DNA of 64,000 nucleotides, taken from the NCBI RefSeq assembly GCF_004125265.1, contig NZ_RDTE01000003.1, positions 6,820,001 through 6,884,000 on the forward strand, given 5' to 3'. The translations under genes and the position numbers were made by a program. Within the stretch, counting starts at the first letter, position 1; every line of letters begins with the position of its first letter. Origin of the DNA: Streptomyces lydicus. GTDB taxonomy: Bacteria > Actinomycetota > Actinomycetes > Streptomycetales > Streptomycetaceae. Positions 8,616 through 19,476 of this stretch are shown piece by piece. A model generated the notes under the pieces. That model had not been told where the DNA came from. It saw nothing but the letters and a program-made list of their open reading frames with translations, and did no database searches.

Positions 8616-10424
8616 TCAGCGCCCGCCCGCGCACGGATACAGACCGGGCGCCCCCGCCTCGTCCCCCACCAGGGCCGGGGCGCCCTCCCACTCCCACAAC
8701 AGCAGCTCGTTGACGCCCTCGCGCAGCACCGGGCCCGGCACATACAGGGTCCGCTGCGGCCCGAGATCCCAATAGCGCCCCAGACAGAAACCGTTGATCC
8801 AGGCGACGCCGTGGCGCCACCCCGGCAGCGCCAGATCGGCGTCCCCGGGCCGCCCGGCCACCGTCACCGTCCCCCGGTACAGCCCCGCGGCCCCGCCCGC
8901 CTCCGCCACCGCCCGGAACGGCACCCTCGCCAGCGCCCCGGCATCCTCCATCGCATCCAGCCGCAGCCCCCGTGACCGTACGCCGTGCAGGTACTGCCGC
9001 TCGTGCAGCAGCCCGCCGGTGATCCCCTTGGACTCACCGAGCCGCGGACCGTAGTTGACCCGCCCCAGCGACGCCACCCACAACTCCACCGACGCCGGCC
9101 CGGCCACCTCCCCGAGCACCGCGTCCTCGGTGTCCACCACAGGCCCGCGCACCCCGTCGACCCACACCACCGCCCGGTCCCGCAGCCCCCGCACCCGCAG
9201 CGGTCGCGGACCACGCGGCCCCGGCACCTCGACCCGGTAGCGGACCACACCCCGGTCCACCCCCAGCTCCTCGAACGTCGCCGGAGCGCCCCCCGCGGTC
9301 TCCGCACCCCCCAGCGCCTCCATCACATCCCCGGCGCACGCCCACTGCCCGACCACCGCACGCACCGGCTCCGCCAGCACCCGCAGCGGCTCCGGCACCC
9401 GGGGCAACGGCCCGTCCGCCCACGCGGCCAGCACCTCCCGGAACCGCCAGAACTTCTCCGTGGGACGCCCGCGTTCATCGACCGGCGCCCCGTAGTCGTA
9501 GGAGGTGACCGTCGACCGCAGCGCCCCGTCATGCAGCTCGCCCGCGCGGTTCGCCCCCGCCCACCCGCCGAAATTCGTCCCGCCGTGCGCCATATAGACA
9601 TTGACCGACGCCCCGCACTCCAGAATCTCGCGCAGCACCGCCGCGGCATCCTCCGGAGCGCGCGACACCTGCTCCTGCCCCCAGTGCGCGAACCACCCGC
9701 ACCAGAACTCCATGCACATCAGCGGCCCCCGAGCCTGATGGCGCCGCAACGCCGCCAGCGCCTCCCCGGCCCCCGAACCGAAGTTGACGGTGGCCGGCAG
9801 ACCCGGAACCGAACCACCGCTGAGCATGTGGTCCTCGGGCCCGTCCGAGGTGAACAGCGGCACCCGCACCCCCAGCGCCCGCAGCCGCTCCACGAGGTGC
9901 GCCAGATACACACCGTCGCTGCCGTACGAGCCGTACTCGTTCTCCGCCTGCACCATGACCACCGGCCCGCCGCCCGCGCCACCGGGCCCCGCCGCCGTGC
10001 ACTGCCGCGCCACGACCTGCGGCAGCAGCCGCGCGAACCAGGCGTCCACGGCCCGCAGATACGCCGCGTCCCGCGTCCGCACCCGCCGCCCCAGCGGCCC
10101 GGTCAGCCACTGCGGCAGCCCGCCGTTCTCCCACTCCGCGCAGATGTACGGTCCCGGGCGGACGATCGCCCACAGCCCCGCCGCCCGCACCGCGTCCAGG
10201 AACCGCCCCAGCGCCTCCGGGTCCCGGAACTCGCCGGGCCGCGGCTCGTGCAGATTCCACGGCACATAGGTCTCCACACAGTTCAGGCCCATCGCCCTGA
10301 GCATCGCCAGCCGGTGGTCCCACTGCGCCTCGTGCACCCGGAAGTAGTGCATCGCCCCCGACAGCAGCCGCACCGGCCGCCCGTCCAGCATGAAGTCCCG
10401 CTCGCCCGCCTCGAACTGCGTCAC
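8616..10424 (-). CDS. GH35 beta-galactosidase
   Basis: 602 residues, hydrolysing terminal beta-linked galactose. The N-terminal barrel starts with FMLDGRPVRLLSGAMHYFRV, the GH35 signature opening. The acid/base Glu163 is in VQAENEYGSYG and the nucleophile Glu239 in MCMEFWCGWF. NVYMAHGGTNFGGW, typical of the family, follows, then beta-sandwich domains with GYINGF-like motifs (HGVAWINGFCLGRYW) near the C-terminus. There is no signal peptide, so the enzyme is probably cytoplasmic and acts on imported disaccharide, such as that released by the GH101 enzyme next door. It is divergently arranged with the AraC-type regulator. Confidence 0.93.
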   Translation of the reverse strand: MTQFEAGERDFMLDGRPVRLLSGAMHYFRVHEAQWDHRLAMLRAMGLNCVETYVPWNLHEPRPGEFRDPEALGRFLDAVRAAGLWAIVRPGPYICAEWENGGLPQWLTGPLGRRVRTRDAAYLRAVDAWFARLLPQVVARQCTAAGPGGAGGGPVVMVQAENEYGSYGSDGVYLAHLVERLRALGVRVPLFTSDGPEDHMLSGGSVPGLPATVNFGSGAGEALAALRRHQARGPLMCMEFWCGWFAHWGQEQVSRAPEDAAAVLREILECGASVNVYMAHGGTNFGGWAGANRAGELHDGALRSTVTSYDYGAPVDERGRPTEKFWRFREVLAAWADGPLPRVPEPLRVLAEPVRAVVGQWACAGDVMEALGGAETAGGAPATFEELGVDRGVVRYRVEVPGPRGPRPLRVRGLRDRAVVWVDGVRGPVVDTEDAVLGEVAGPASVELWVASLGRVNYGPRLGESKGITGGLLHERQYLHGVRSRGLRLDAMEDAGALARVPFRAVAEAGGAAGLYRGTVTVAGRPGDADLALPGWRHGVAWINGFCLGRYWDLGPQRTLYVPGPVLREGVNELLLWEWEGAPALVGDEAGAPGLYPCAGGR

Positions 10425-10587
10425 GTCACCCGCCCCTGCGTCGTCTCCCGTGCGCCACCGGCCGGACGCACCCGGTCACCGGCCACCCTTGCCCTCTGGC
10501 GGTGTGACGGTCCATGGACAAAGATCGGATCTGTTTGGACGGTTCGACGGTCCGGCGGAGCGGTACGGAGCGACGGGAGGCCCGGAC
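10425..10587. promoter_or_regulatory. divergent promoter region of the GH35 and AraC genes
   Basis: A 163-bp intergenic region between divergent genes, the expected site of regulator binding. It contains a perfect 10-bp palindrome GTCCATGGAC (10510-10519) and two GACGGT-type half sites around 10548-10556. I see no convincing -35/-10 pair. Confidence 0.4.
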
Positions 10588-11475
10588 GTGTACCACACCT
10601 GGATGCGCTACTTCACCCCGAGCCCGGTCCACCACCGGCTCGGTCTGGTGTGCCTGGGAGTCGGCCTCCAGCACGGCACCCTGCCCACGGTCGGCCCGCG
10701 CACCCTCGACCACCACGTCGCCATCGTCATCAGCGCAGGCCGCGGCTGGTTCACCGCCCCCGACGGCCGGCGCCGCGCGGTGACCGCCCCCGCCCTGCTG
10801 TGGATCATGCCGGGGGTGCCGCACCACTACGGCGCCGACCCGGAGACCGGCTGGGACGAGAGCTTCGTCGACTTCACCGGGCCGGCCGCCGCGACCTACA
10901 CCGAACTCGGCTACATCGAACCGGACCGCCCGCTCGTACCGCTCGCGGACACCGGGCCGGCCCGGACCGCCATCGGACGGATCGCCCGCGCGGCGCGGCG
11001 GGGCAACCCCCTGCTGGAGGTCGAGACCTCGGCCGCGGTCCACGAACTCCTCGTCGCCCTGCGCAGGGCACGCGCCGACACCGACGCCGACGGGGACCCG
11101 GTCCTCCAGGCCCTCGCCCGGGACGCCTTCCTCCCCCTCTCGGTCGCCGAACACGCCGCCCGGCACGGCATGACCCCCGCGGAACTCCGCACCGCCGTAC
11201 GCCGCGAGGCCGGCTGCAGCCCCAAGGACTACCTGCTGGCCATACGCCTGGGCCGCGCCAAGGAACTCCTGGTGGGAACCGAACTCCCGGTGGCGGCGGT
11301 GGCCCGCCGGGTCGGCTACGACGACCCGGCGTACTTCAGCCGCCTGTTCACCCGCCGGGTCGGCACCGCCCCCGTACGCTTCCGCGACCGCCAGGTCCGC
11401 AACGTACCCGGCGGCTGGTCCACGCAGGTCCCCGACCCGGACGACCCGCCGCTGGTCAGGGGGTGTAACGGCTGA
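10588..11475 (+). CDS. AraC-family transcriptional regulator
   Basis: 295 residues from GTG 10588, which has GGGAGG 7 nt upstream; an in-frame start further upstream would overlap the GH35 promoter region and give an unusual Pro-rich extension. An N-terminal cupin-like sensing domain (about 10-130, with DHHVAIVISAGRGWFTAPDG and WIMPGVPHHYG) precedes two helix-turn-helix motifs: LSVAEHAARHGMTPAELRTA and LPVAAVARRVGYDDPAYFSR, ending in TAPVRFR. The latter is the standard AraC recognition pattern. Divergence from the beta-galactosidase gene suggests it controls sugar-dependent expression of that gene and perhaps GH101. Confidence 0.92.
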   Translation: MYHTWMRYFTPSPVHHRLGLVCLGVGLQHGTLPTVGPRTLDHHVAIVISAGRGWFTAPDGRRRAVTAPALLWIMPGVPHHYGADPETGWDESFVDFTGPAAATYTELGYIEPDRPLVPLADTGPARTAIGRIARAARRGNPLLEVETSAAVHELLVALRRARADTDADGDPVLQALARDAFLPLSVAEHAARHGMTPAELRTAVRREAGCSPKDYLLAIRLGRAKELLVGTELPVAAVARRVGYDDPAYFSRLFTRRVGTAPVRFRDRQVRNVPGGWSTQVPDPDDPPLVRGCNG

Positions 11476-12213
11476 GGTTGTTGGGGGCCGCTTCGGCTCG
11501 GCTGGGTTGCGGGTTACGTGTGGCTGGGGCCGGGCACGTGGTCGCTTCGCTGCGTGGACCTGGTGCGGGGTGTGCCGGTGGCTGGGGCCGGTGCGCCTAT
11601 CCGTCGTGGGTGGTGGGTCGGAGGGACGCCCGGTACCCCTCCCCCAGCCTTCGGCCGGGAGGTGCCCCCACGGCGCGGGCGCATCTGCTACGTGGGAAAG
11701 ATTGACCCGGCGTCCGCTCCGGTCCTGCGGGCGGGGCACCGGACATCCCCTCCGACCGCCGCACGTTGGCGACCGTCCCGCCGTACCGATCACCGTTACG
11801 GCCACCACCAGCTCACCCCTTGGCAGGGACCTGGCCGGAGCGACGCTTGTGATCGGTGACGGACGGTGCCACCGGCCGGCAGTCGGCAACGAACGAAGGC
11901 CGGAGGGGATGTACCGGGACCCGCCCGCAGGACCGGAGCGAACGCCGGGGTACTCAATTCCATGGACCAGGGCCGCCCGCGCCGTGGGGGCACCTCCCGG
12001 CCGAAGGCTGGGGGAGGGTTCCGGTGCGTCCCCTCCGGCCCCCGCGGCAACCACCGACCCCGCAAAGGCGCCCGCCCCCACGGCCCAACCGGCGACACCG
12101 AGGCCCGGCGCAACGGCGCCCCAAAGGGGCGCGAGGAACTGCGCGCCCAACCACAACGCACCCGCAGAAGAACAGGGATGCACCGCCCACCGGCGGTACG
12201 GCAGCATGACGTC
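11476..12213. other. repeat-rich gene-free spacer upstream of pepN
   Basis: About 740 bp with no coding signal. It contains a long imperfect inverted repeat (11633-12025) whose tips carry a CCTCCCCCAGCCTTCGGCC motif that recurs in Streptomyces intergenic DNA. It also has a second dispersed-type motif around 12115-12175 (AAGGGGCGCGAGGAACTGCG and following). The frames that cross it are GC-rich artefacts. Confidence 0.6.
11633..12025. repeat. long imperfect inverted repeat (about 390 bp, MITE-like)
   Basis: The left arm starting at 11633 reappears as its reverse complement ending near 12025. The outermost ~45 bp are almost identical, including CCTCCCCCAGCCTTCGGCCG and GGAGGTGCCCCCACGGCGCG. Further matched blocks include CGCTCCGGTCCTGCGGGCGG with CATCCCCTCCG (11720-11757 against 11905-11945) and CCGATCAC near the centre. 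The axis is at about 11829. The structure could fold into one extended hairpin in single-stranded DNA or RNA. It encodes no protein I can support. Confidence 0.75.
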
Positions 12214-14763
12214 ATGCCCGCACTGCAGCGCGACGAGGCGCAGACCCGAGCCCGGCTCATCGACGTCCACCGTTACGAGGTCGCCCTCGACCTCACCCGA
12301 GGCGACGAGGACCACTTCGCCTCCCGTACGGTCATCCATTTCACCGCGCACGCCGCCGGCGACACCTTCGTCGAGGTCAAACCCGCGGAGCTGCACTCCG
12401 CCACCCTCGACGGCCACCCCCTCGACCCCGCGGCCCTGCAGGACAACCGCCTCCCGCTCACCGGCCTCACCCCCGGCGCCCATGAACTGCGCCTGGACGC
12501 CACCATGCGCTACTCCCGCACCGGCGAAGGCATGCACCGCTTCACCGACCCCGCCGACGGCGAGACCTACGTCTACACCCAGCTTTTCATGGAGGACGTC
12601 CAGCGCGTCTTCGCGGCCTTCGACCAGCCCGACCTCAAGGCCGTCTTCGCCCTCACCGTCACCGCCCCCACCGAGTGGACCGTCCTAGGAAACGGCATCG
12701 CCACCCAAGGCGACCCCGGCCACTGGACCCTCGCCCCCACCCCGCTGATCTCCACCTACCTGGTCGCCGTCGCCGCAGGCCCCTGGCACTCCGTACGCGC
12801 CGAACACGCCGGACTGCCCTTCGGCCTCCACTGCCGCCGCTCCCTGGCCCCGTACCTCGACGCCGACGCCGAGGAAATCCTCGACCTCACCCGGCGCTGC
12901 TTCGACCGCTACCACCAGATCTTCGAGGAGCCCTACCCCTTCGACTCGTACGACCAGGCCTTCGTCCCCGAGTTCAACGCCGGCGCCATGGAGAACCCCG
13001 GCCTGGTCACCTTCCGCGACGAGTTCGTCTTCCGCTCCGCCGTCACCGACACCGAACGCCAGACCCGCGGCATGGTCGTCTCCCACGAAATGGCGCATAT
13101 GTGGTTCGGCGACCTCGTCACCCTCCAATGGTGGGACGACATCTGGCTGAACGAGTCCTTCGCCGAATACATGGGCTACCAGGTCCTGTCCGAAGCCACC
13201 CGCTTCAAGGACACCTGGACCGACTTCGCCATCGCACGCAAGGGCTGGGGCTACGACGCCGACCAGCGCCCCTCCACCCACCCCGTCGCCCCCGCCCCCG
13301 AGGACGTCCCCGACACCACCTCGGCGCTCACCAACTTCGACGGCATCTCCTACGCCAAGGGCGCCTCCGCCCTGCGCCAACTCGTCGCCTGGATGGGGGA
13401 GAAGGACTTCCTCGCCGGTATCAACGACCACTTCGCCCGGCACCGCTTCGGCAACGCCACCCTCGCCGACTTCATCGATTCGCTCGCCCGTGCCACCGAC
13501 CGCGACGTCCACGCCTGGGCCGAGCGCTGGCTGCGCACCACGGGAGTCGACACCCTGACCCCCGTCGTACAGGAAGGCACGGACGGCCACTGGAGCGTGT
13601 CCGTCGAGCAGACCGGAAGCCAGGACGGCACCCGCCCGCACCGGCTCACCATCGGCCTCTACGACCACGACCGCACCACCCCGGGCCGCCTCGTCCCGCG
13701 CGAGCCGCTGTCCTGGGACGTGCCCGACGGCGGCGGCCACTCCGGCACGGGCGGCCGCCCCGCCCTGCTCCTGCTCAACGACCAGGACCTCAGCTACGCC
13801 AAGGTCCGCCTCGACCCCGTCTCCTGGGACACCGCCCTCGGCGCACTGTCCGGACTTCCCGAACCGCTGACCCGCGCCGTGGTGTGGAACGCCGCCCGCG
13901 ACATGGTCCGCGACGGCGAACTCGCCCCCGCCGCCTATCTCGACGCCGCCCGCACCCACCTCCCGTACGAAACCGACCTCGCCGTCGTCCAGGGCGTCCT
14001 GGCCTTCGCCCGCACCCAGATCGCCGACCGTTACCTCCCCCGCATCGAACGCCGCACCGCCCTCGCCACCCTCACCTCCCTCAGTCGCGACATACTCCGC
14101 CGCACCGAAGGCCCCGAACACGGCGCGGAAGCGGGGCTGCGGCTCACCGCCGTCCGTACCTTCATCGACAGCGCCACCACTCCCGAAGGCATCCAGGACT
14201 GGCTCGATGACGGCAGCGTCCCCGGCGGCCCCCGCCTCGACCCCGAACTGCGCTGGCGCATCCTGGGCCGGCTCGCCACCCTCGGCGCGGCGCCGCTCGA
14301 CGAACTCCGCGCCGCCATCGACGCCGAACTCGCCCGCGACCCCAGCGCCACCGGCCGCGAAGGCGCCGCCCGCTGCCACGCCGCGCTCCCCGACCCGGCC
14401 GCCAAACAAGCCGCCTGGGACGCCCTGTTCACCACCGACGGCAAGGCCGCCCTGTCCAACTACCTCTTCACCGCCACCGCCACCGGCTTCTGGGCACCCG
14501 AACAGCACGACCTGCTCCGCCCCTACGTCGCCCGCTACTTCACCGAGGTCCCCGCCCTCGCCGCCGCCCGCGGCCCCGCTCTCGCCGATGCCGCCGGCCG
14601 CTACGCCTTCCCCGCCGTCTTCGTCGAGGAGGACACCCTCAGGCGCGGCGAGGCCTGCCTCACCGACGGCGACCCGGCACCCGCCCTGCGCCGCAAGCTC
14701 ATCGACCAGCTCGACGATCTGCGCAGGGCACTGAAGGTACGCACCGCGGCCGGGGGCGCCTAG
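12214..14763 (+). CDS. pepN: aminopeptidase N (family M1)
   Basis: Zinc aminopeptidase removing N-terminal residues from peptides; 849 residues, close to the S. lividans enzyme. ATG at 12214 begins MPALQRDEAQTRARLIDVHRY, the usual Streptomyces PepN start. The N-terminal saddle domain (about 1-190) leads to the exopeptidase motif GAMEN (about residue 257) and the zinc site HEMAHMWFGD (about 291), with the third ligand Glu in NESFAEY. An ERAP1-like helical C-terminal domain (about 530-840) completes the fold. There is no signal sequence, so it is cytoplasmic. The gene follows the long repeat region and appears monocistronic. Confidence 0.95.
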   Translation: MPALQRDEAQTRARLIDVHRYEVALDLTRGDEDHFASRTVIHFTAHAAGDTFVEVKPAELHSATLDGHPLDPAALQDNRLPLTGLTPGAHELRLDATMRYSRTGEGMHRFTDPADGETYVYTQLFMEDVQRVFAAFDQPDLKAVFALTVTAPTEWTVLGNGIATQGDPGHWTLAPTPLISTYLVAVAAGPWHSVRAEHAGLPFGLHCRRSLAPYLDADAEEILDLTRRCFDRYHQIFEEPYPFDSYDQAFVPEFNAGAMENPGLVTFRDEFVFRSAVTDTERQTRGMVVSHEMAHMWFGDLVTLQWWDDIWLNESFAEYMGYQVLSEATRFKDTWTDFAIARKGWGYDADQRPSTHPVAPAPEDVPDTTSALTNFDGISYAKGASALRQLVAWMGEKDFLAGINDHFARHRFGNATLADFIDSLARATDRDVHAWAERWLRTTGVDTLTPVVQEGTDGHWSVSVEQTGSQDGTRPHRLTIGLYDHDRTTPGRLVPREPLSWDVPDGGGHSGTGGRPALLLLNDQDLSYAKVRLDPVSWDTALGALSGLPEPLTRAVVWNAARDMVRDGELAPAAYLDAARTHLPYETDLAVVQGVLAFARTQIADRYLPRIERRTALATLTSLSRDILRRTEGPEHGAEAGLRLTAVRTFIDSATTPEGIQDWLDDGSVPGGPRLDPELRWRILGRLATLGAAPLDELRAAIDAELARDPSATGREGAARCHAALPDPAAKQAAWDALFTTDGKAALSNYLFTATATGFWAPEQHDLLRPYVARYFTEVPALAAARGPALADAAGRYAFPAVFVEEDTLRRGEACLTDGDPAPALRRKLIDQLDDLRRALKVRTAAGGA

Positions 14764-14846
14764 CGTGTCGAGGGCCGGGCATCCCGTTCGTCCTTAAGCT
14801 CGATGGGGCATACCAGGCAATTCGCCCCACGAGCTCAGGAGTGATC

Positions 14847-15203
14847 ATGACCGGTTCTGCCACCCAGGGAATCAAGACCGTGCTGCACCCCGTGTCCGAC
14901 CTGGCGGCGGCCAAGGCGGTGTACGCCGCCCTGCTCGGCGTACCACCGCAGGCCGACGAGTCCTACTACGTCGGCTTCGAGGCCGGCGGCCAGCACATCG
15001 GGTTGGTGCCGGGCGGCGGCCCGCAGGGCATGACCGCGCCGGTGGCCTACTGGCACGTGCCGGACATCGAGGCGAAGCTGGCCGAGGTGACCGCCGCGGG
15101 CGCCACCGTGAAGGAGCCCGCGCACGAGGTCGGCGGCGGCCGCCTGGTGGCCACCGTCACCGACCCCGACGGCAACGTCCTCGGGCTGCTCCAGGACCGA
15201 TGA
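14847..15203 (+). CDS. VOC (glyoxalase/bleomycin-resistance) family protein
   Basis: 118 residues with the paired beta-alpha-beta-beta-beta motifs of the VOC superfamily: GIKTVLHPVSDLAAAKAVYA at the N-terminus and VATVTDPDGNVLGLLQ at the C-terminus, where metal-binding members carry their ligands. ATG 14847 is preferred over GTG 14841 because AGGAG ends 5 nt upstream of the ATG. The substrate cannot be assigned. It stands between pepN and the UvrA-like gene and ends in a hairpin at 15258-15287. Confidence 0.88.
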   Translation: MTGSATQGIKTVLHPVSDLAAAKAVYAALLGVPPQADESYYVGFEAGGQHIGLVPGGGPQGMTAPVAYWHVPDIEAKLAEVTAAGATVKEPAHEVGGGRLVATVTDPDGNVLGLLQDR

Positions 15204-15257
15204 GGGCCGCCCCCTCGCTCCCCGCCGCCCCCGGGCCGGGCGCGAGCTGAACCGGAT

Positions 15258-15287
15258 GCCCGGCCGCGCGACGGCCGCCGGCCGGGC
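15258..15287 (+). terminator. terminator hairpin after the VOC gene
   Basis: A 9-bp inverted repeat GCCCGGCCG (15258-15266) with CGGCCGGGC (15279-15287) lies about 55 nt after the VOC stop codon. Confidence 0.5.
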
Positions 15288-15404
15288 TGTCGCACACCCC
15301 CTCCGCCACAGCAAAATCAGACGTTACGCTCGGATCCGGTCAGGCCGAACCCGGCGACGCCGACGGAGACTGCGAAGGCGGCCGTCCTCACAGAGGGAGA
15401 CACG

Positions 15405-17810
<2,406 letters not shown>

Positions 17811-17880
17811 CCGGGGTGGGGCGGTCCCGCGAGCCGGGTGCCGCCCCGCCCCGAACGGAAAACCACCGAGGCCGGCAAGG

Positions 17881-17931
17881 CGGGGTGCACCCGAACACCT
17901 GCGGTGCACCCCGTACCACTTACGGGTGGTA
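17881..17931 (+). terminator. tandem hairpins after the UvrA-like gene
   Basis: Two consecutive stem-loops: CGGGGTGCACC (17881-17891) with GGTGCACCCCG (17903-17913), then TACCAC (17914-17919) with GTGGTA (17926-17931). They lie about 70 nt after the upstream stop and 110 nt before the decarboxylase start. Confidence 0.6.
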
Positions 17932-17969
17932 TGACCGCACAACCAGTGGATACAGGCTGTACAGGGAAA

Positions 17970-17988
17970 GTAACTTAGCGCTGCCTGA
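17970..17988 (+). promoter_or_regulatory. possible degenerate iron box (DmdR/IdeR type)
   Basis: The 19-bp GTAACTTAGCGCTGCCTGA matches the Streptomyces iron-box consensus TTAGGTTAGGCTCACCTAA at about 10-11 positions, including TTAG in the left half and CCT in the right half. It sits about 55 nt before the decarboxylase start, the expected place for iron repression of a siderophore operon. The match is weak enough to be coincidental. Confidence 0.35.
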
Positions 17989-18042
17989 GGGCTGATCCCC
18001 ACGGGACCGACACCCCAACTCCCCTGACAGAAGAGCACATTG

Positions 18043-19476
18043 ATGCCTGTGCCCCCTGCCGGCACCGCCCTCGCAGGCGGCACCAACGGCCCCCGCGCAC
18101 TCCGCCCCCTCCTCGACACCGTCCTCGACGCCCTCACCACCGGAGCCGAGGACCGCGCCGGCCCCCTCCCGCCCGGCGGCCCCGCCACCGTCACCCGCGC
18201 CGTACACGAGGCCTGCCACCCCCTGCTCCCCGACCGCGGCACCGGCCCGCACACCGCCCTGCGCACCCTCGTCCACACCCTCGCCGCCGGCGCCGCCGAC
18301 CCCGCCGACCCCCACTGCGCCGCCCACCTGCACTGCCCGCCGCTGGCCCTCGCCACCGCCGCCGACCTCGCCGCCTGCGCCCTCAACCCCTCCATGGACT
18401 CCTGGGACCAGGCCCCCGCCGCCTCCGCCCTGGAAGCCCTCACCAGCCGCGAACTCGCCGCGCTGGTCTACCCACAGGCCACCCGCCCCGACGCCCTGAT
18501 CACCACCGGCGGCACCGAATCCAACCAGCTCGCCCTCCTCCTCGCCCGCGAAGCAGCCGCCTCCCGAGGCACCGCGACCGACCCCCACCGGCCCACCCCG
18601 CCCCTCCAGATCGTCTGCGGCGCCAACGCCCACCACAGCATCCACCGCTCCGCCTGGCTCCTCGGCCTCCCCGAACCCCTCACCCTCCCCACCCCCGACG
18701 GCATCCTCACCCCCGACACCGTCCACACCTGCCTCGCCGACCTCGCCGGGCGCACCGGCCCCGTCCTCCTCACCGCCACCGCAGGTACCACCGACTCCGG
18801 CGCCCTCGATCCCCTGCCCGCCCTCGCCGACCTCGCCGACCGGCACGGCGCCCGCTTCCACGTCGACGCCGCCTACGGCGGAGCCCTCCTCTTCAGCGAC
18901 ACCCACCGCGGCGCACTGAACGGCCTCGCCCGCGCCCACACCGTCGCCCTCGACCTGCACAAACTCGGCTGGCAACCCGTCGCCGCCGGCCTCCTCGCCG
19001 TCCCCGACCCCGCCACCCTGGCCCCCCTCACCCACCAGGCCGACTACCTCAACGCCGACGACGACACCGAAGCCGGCCTCCCCGACCTCCTCAGCCGCTC
19101 CCTGCGCACCACCCGCCGCCCCGACATCCTCAAAATTGCCGTCACCCTCAAAGCCCTCGGCCGCCACGGCCTCGGCGAACTCGTCGACCGCACCCTCGCC
19201 GCCGCGCAGACCCTCGCCGACCTCATCGAGGCCCACCCCCGCTACGAGCTCCACTCCCGCCCCGCCCTCAGCACCGTCCTCTTCCGCCCCACCGGCGCCG
19301 ACGACACCACCCTCGCCACCATCCGCCGCACCCTCCTCACTGACGGACAGGCCGTCCTCGGCCGCGCCACCACCCCCACCGGCCTCTGGCTCAAAGCCAC
19401 CCTCCTCAACCCCCACACCCAACCCGGAGACCTCACCACCCTCCTCAAACTCGTGGAAGGCCACACGCCCCGATGA
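18043..19476 (+). CDS. PLP-dependent group II decarboxylase (siderophore diamine supply, DesA-like role)
   Basis: 477 residues. The fold is that of group II amino acid decarboxylases: HCPPLALATAADL, SMDSWDQAP, TTGGTESNQLALLLAREAA (PLP phosphate site), HVDAAYGG (Asp on the pyridine nitrogen) and the PLP lysine in ALDLHKLGWQ. ATG 18043 is preferred to TTG 18040. The reading frame overlaps the downstream hydroxylase start by four bases, so the pair is coupled, as desA and desB are. The product should decarboxylate lysine or ornithine to a diamine. From memory, canonical DesA has a different N-terminal half, so this may be a paralogue with another diamine specificity. Confidence 0.85.
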   Translation: MPVPPAGTALAGGTNGPRALRPLLDTVLDALTTGAEDRAGPLPPGGPATVTRAVHEACHPLLPDRGTGPHTALRTLVHTLAAGAADPADPHCAAHLHCPPLALATAADLAACALNPSMDSWDQAPAASALEALTSRELAALVYPQATRPDALITTGGTESNQLALLLAREAAASRGTATDPHRPTPPLQIVCGANAHHSIHRSAWLLGLPEPLTLPTPDGILTPDTVHTCLADLAGRTGPVLLTATAGTTDSGALDPLPALADLADRHGARFHVDAAYGGALLFSDTHRGALNGLARAHTVALDLHKLGWQPVAAGLLAVPDPATLAPLTHQADYLNADDDTEAGLPDLLSRSLRTTRRPDILKIAVTLKALGRHGLGELVDRTLAAAQTLADLIEAHPRYELHSRPALSTVLFRPTGADDTTLATIRRTLLTDGQAVLGRATTPTGLWLKATLLNPHTQPGDLTTLLKLVEGHTPR

